This document shows, in pieces, positions 20,609 to 20,907 of a stretch of DNA of 20,907 nt. Source of the stretch: Bacteroidia bacterium (GTDB lineage Bacteria; Bacteroidota; Bacteroidia; NS11-12g; UBA955); the NCBI GenBank assembly GCA_023254645.1, contig JALRLA010000097.1, positions 1-20,907 of the forward strand, given 5' to 3'. The position numbers were made by a program, and so were the translations under genes. The stretch's first letter is position 1; each line of letters opens with the position of its first letter. The notes beneath the pieces were generated by a model. It was not told where the DNA came from. It searched no databases and saw nothing but the letters and a program-made list of their open reading frames with translations.

Positions 20609-20907
20609 ATGAAAAGCCCCAATCTGGTTCAAACACGAATCCTACACGCCGCATCTTTTTTATGGGGCGTTTGTTTTGCGCGAGCCCATTTCTTCCCTGA
20701 AGATTGGCCATTGCTGTATGCATGTCCATGGGCAGTATGGCTGGTGGCCATAGGGTTGGAGTGGTTGTTTCGATGGCTCAATAGACCCTTGATGGGTGTA
20801 TTGCTCCTGTTGGGAATGGCTTGGGGAAGCATGCGGTTTCATGGTTTGAAATCAGCCGTAATGGTACCCAATGGTGCCATTTTGAAAGCCTTGTGTTTGG
20901 AGAAGTT
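20609..20907 (+). CDS. N-terminal part of a polytopic membrane protein, possibly ComEC/Rec2 (3' end outside window)
   Basis: The frame is open from ATG 20609 to the window edge (99 residues visible). It shows a short N-terminus, then three hydrophobic segments: about 11-24 (ILHAASFLWGVCFA), 32-51 (LLYACPWAVWLVAIGLEWLF) and 56-73 (PLMGVLLLLGMAWGSMR), followed by the start of a soluble part. Two to three helices, a Gly-Ala-Trp third helix ending in Arg, and then a soluble domain fit the DUF4131 start of ComEC DNA-uptake channels. The visible part is too short to be sure, and another polytopic protein is possible. A perfect hairpin abuts the start codon. Confidence 0.5.
   Translation, partial: MKSPNLVQTRILHAASFLWGVCFARAHFFPEDWPLLYACPWAVWLVAIGLEWLFRWLNRPLMGVLLLLGMAWGSMRFHGLKSAVMVPNGAILKALCLEK

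Noticed and set aside
1-20907. CRISPR array, transposon ends, defence island or recently transferred block
   Set aside because: I saw no regular direct repeats, no transposase, and no marked change of base or codon use by eye. The genes are mostly housekeeping.

Overview
The window looks like an ordinary chromosomal stretch from a member of the Bacteroidota, probably a Flavobacteriales-type marine or freshwater bacterium. The evidence is: Bacteroidota-type promoters (TAnnTTTG) and almost no Shine-Dalgarno sequences; lineage-typical proteins (a BatA-domain protein, a degenerate dihydroorotase, a DUF4199 protein, an Mrp protein without the usual CxxC, an ABC exporter with an LSLGQ signature); and an rpsU-xer-hpf gene row. 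I see no plasmid, phage, insertion sequence, CRISPR array, tRNA or rRNA.

Layout. 1-2170: 3' part of rpoC with a strong terminator. 2344-4104 (-): ABC exporter. 4212-9307 (+): a compact operon of deoxynucleoside kinase, BatA-domain protein, non-catalytic dihydroorotase homologue, DUF4199 membrane protein and SpoU rRNA/tRNA methyltransferase, with several start/stop overlaps. 9328-11078 (+): saccharopine-dehydrogenase-family protein and a RidA-family deaminase, each with its own promoter, ended by a two-way terminator. 11087-12750 (-): hpf, xerC/D-type recombinase, rpsU. 12806-16787 (-): acyl-CoA dehydrogenase, a helix-hairpin-helix (ComEA-like) membrane protein, an alpha-oxoamine synthase and an RsmI-like methyltransferase. 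16824-19218 (+): small DUF6787-like membrane protein, Mrp/ApbC, NfuA-like protein and a polytopic membrane protein. 19227-19778 (-): thymidine kinase. 19814-20907 (+): an acidic protein with a conserved C-terminal domain, then the start of a polytopic membrane protein (possibly ComEC) cut by the window edge.

The genes are mostly housekeeping: transcription and translation (rpoC, rpsU, hpf, two RNA methyltransferases), nucleotide salvage (dNK, tdk), Fe-S cluster assembly (mrp, nfuA), lipid or CoA metabolism (acyl-CoA dehydrogenase, alpha-oxoamine synthase) and chromosome maintenance (xer). The most striking thing read directly from the bases is regulatory. At ten start codons on both strands, including two GTG starts, a TAnnTTTG box (seven exact, three with one mismatch) sits 4 nt (once 5 nt) upstream of the start codon. 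This implies widespread leaderless or nearly leaderless mRNAs and also fixes several start sites. I did not find a clear new multi-gene biological system. The nearest candidate for further study is the BatA / pseudo-dihydroorotase / DUF4199 module.
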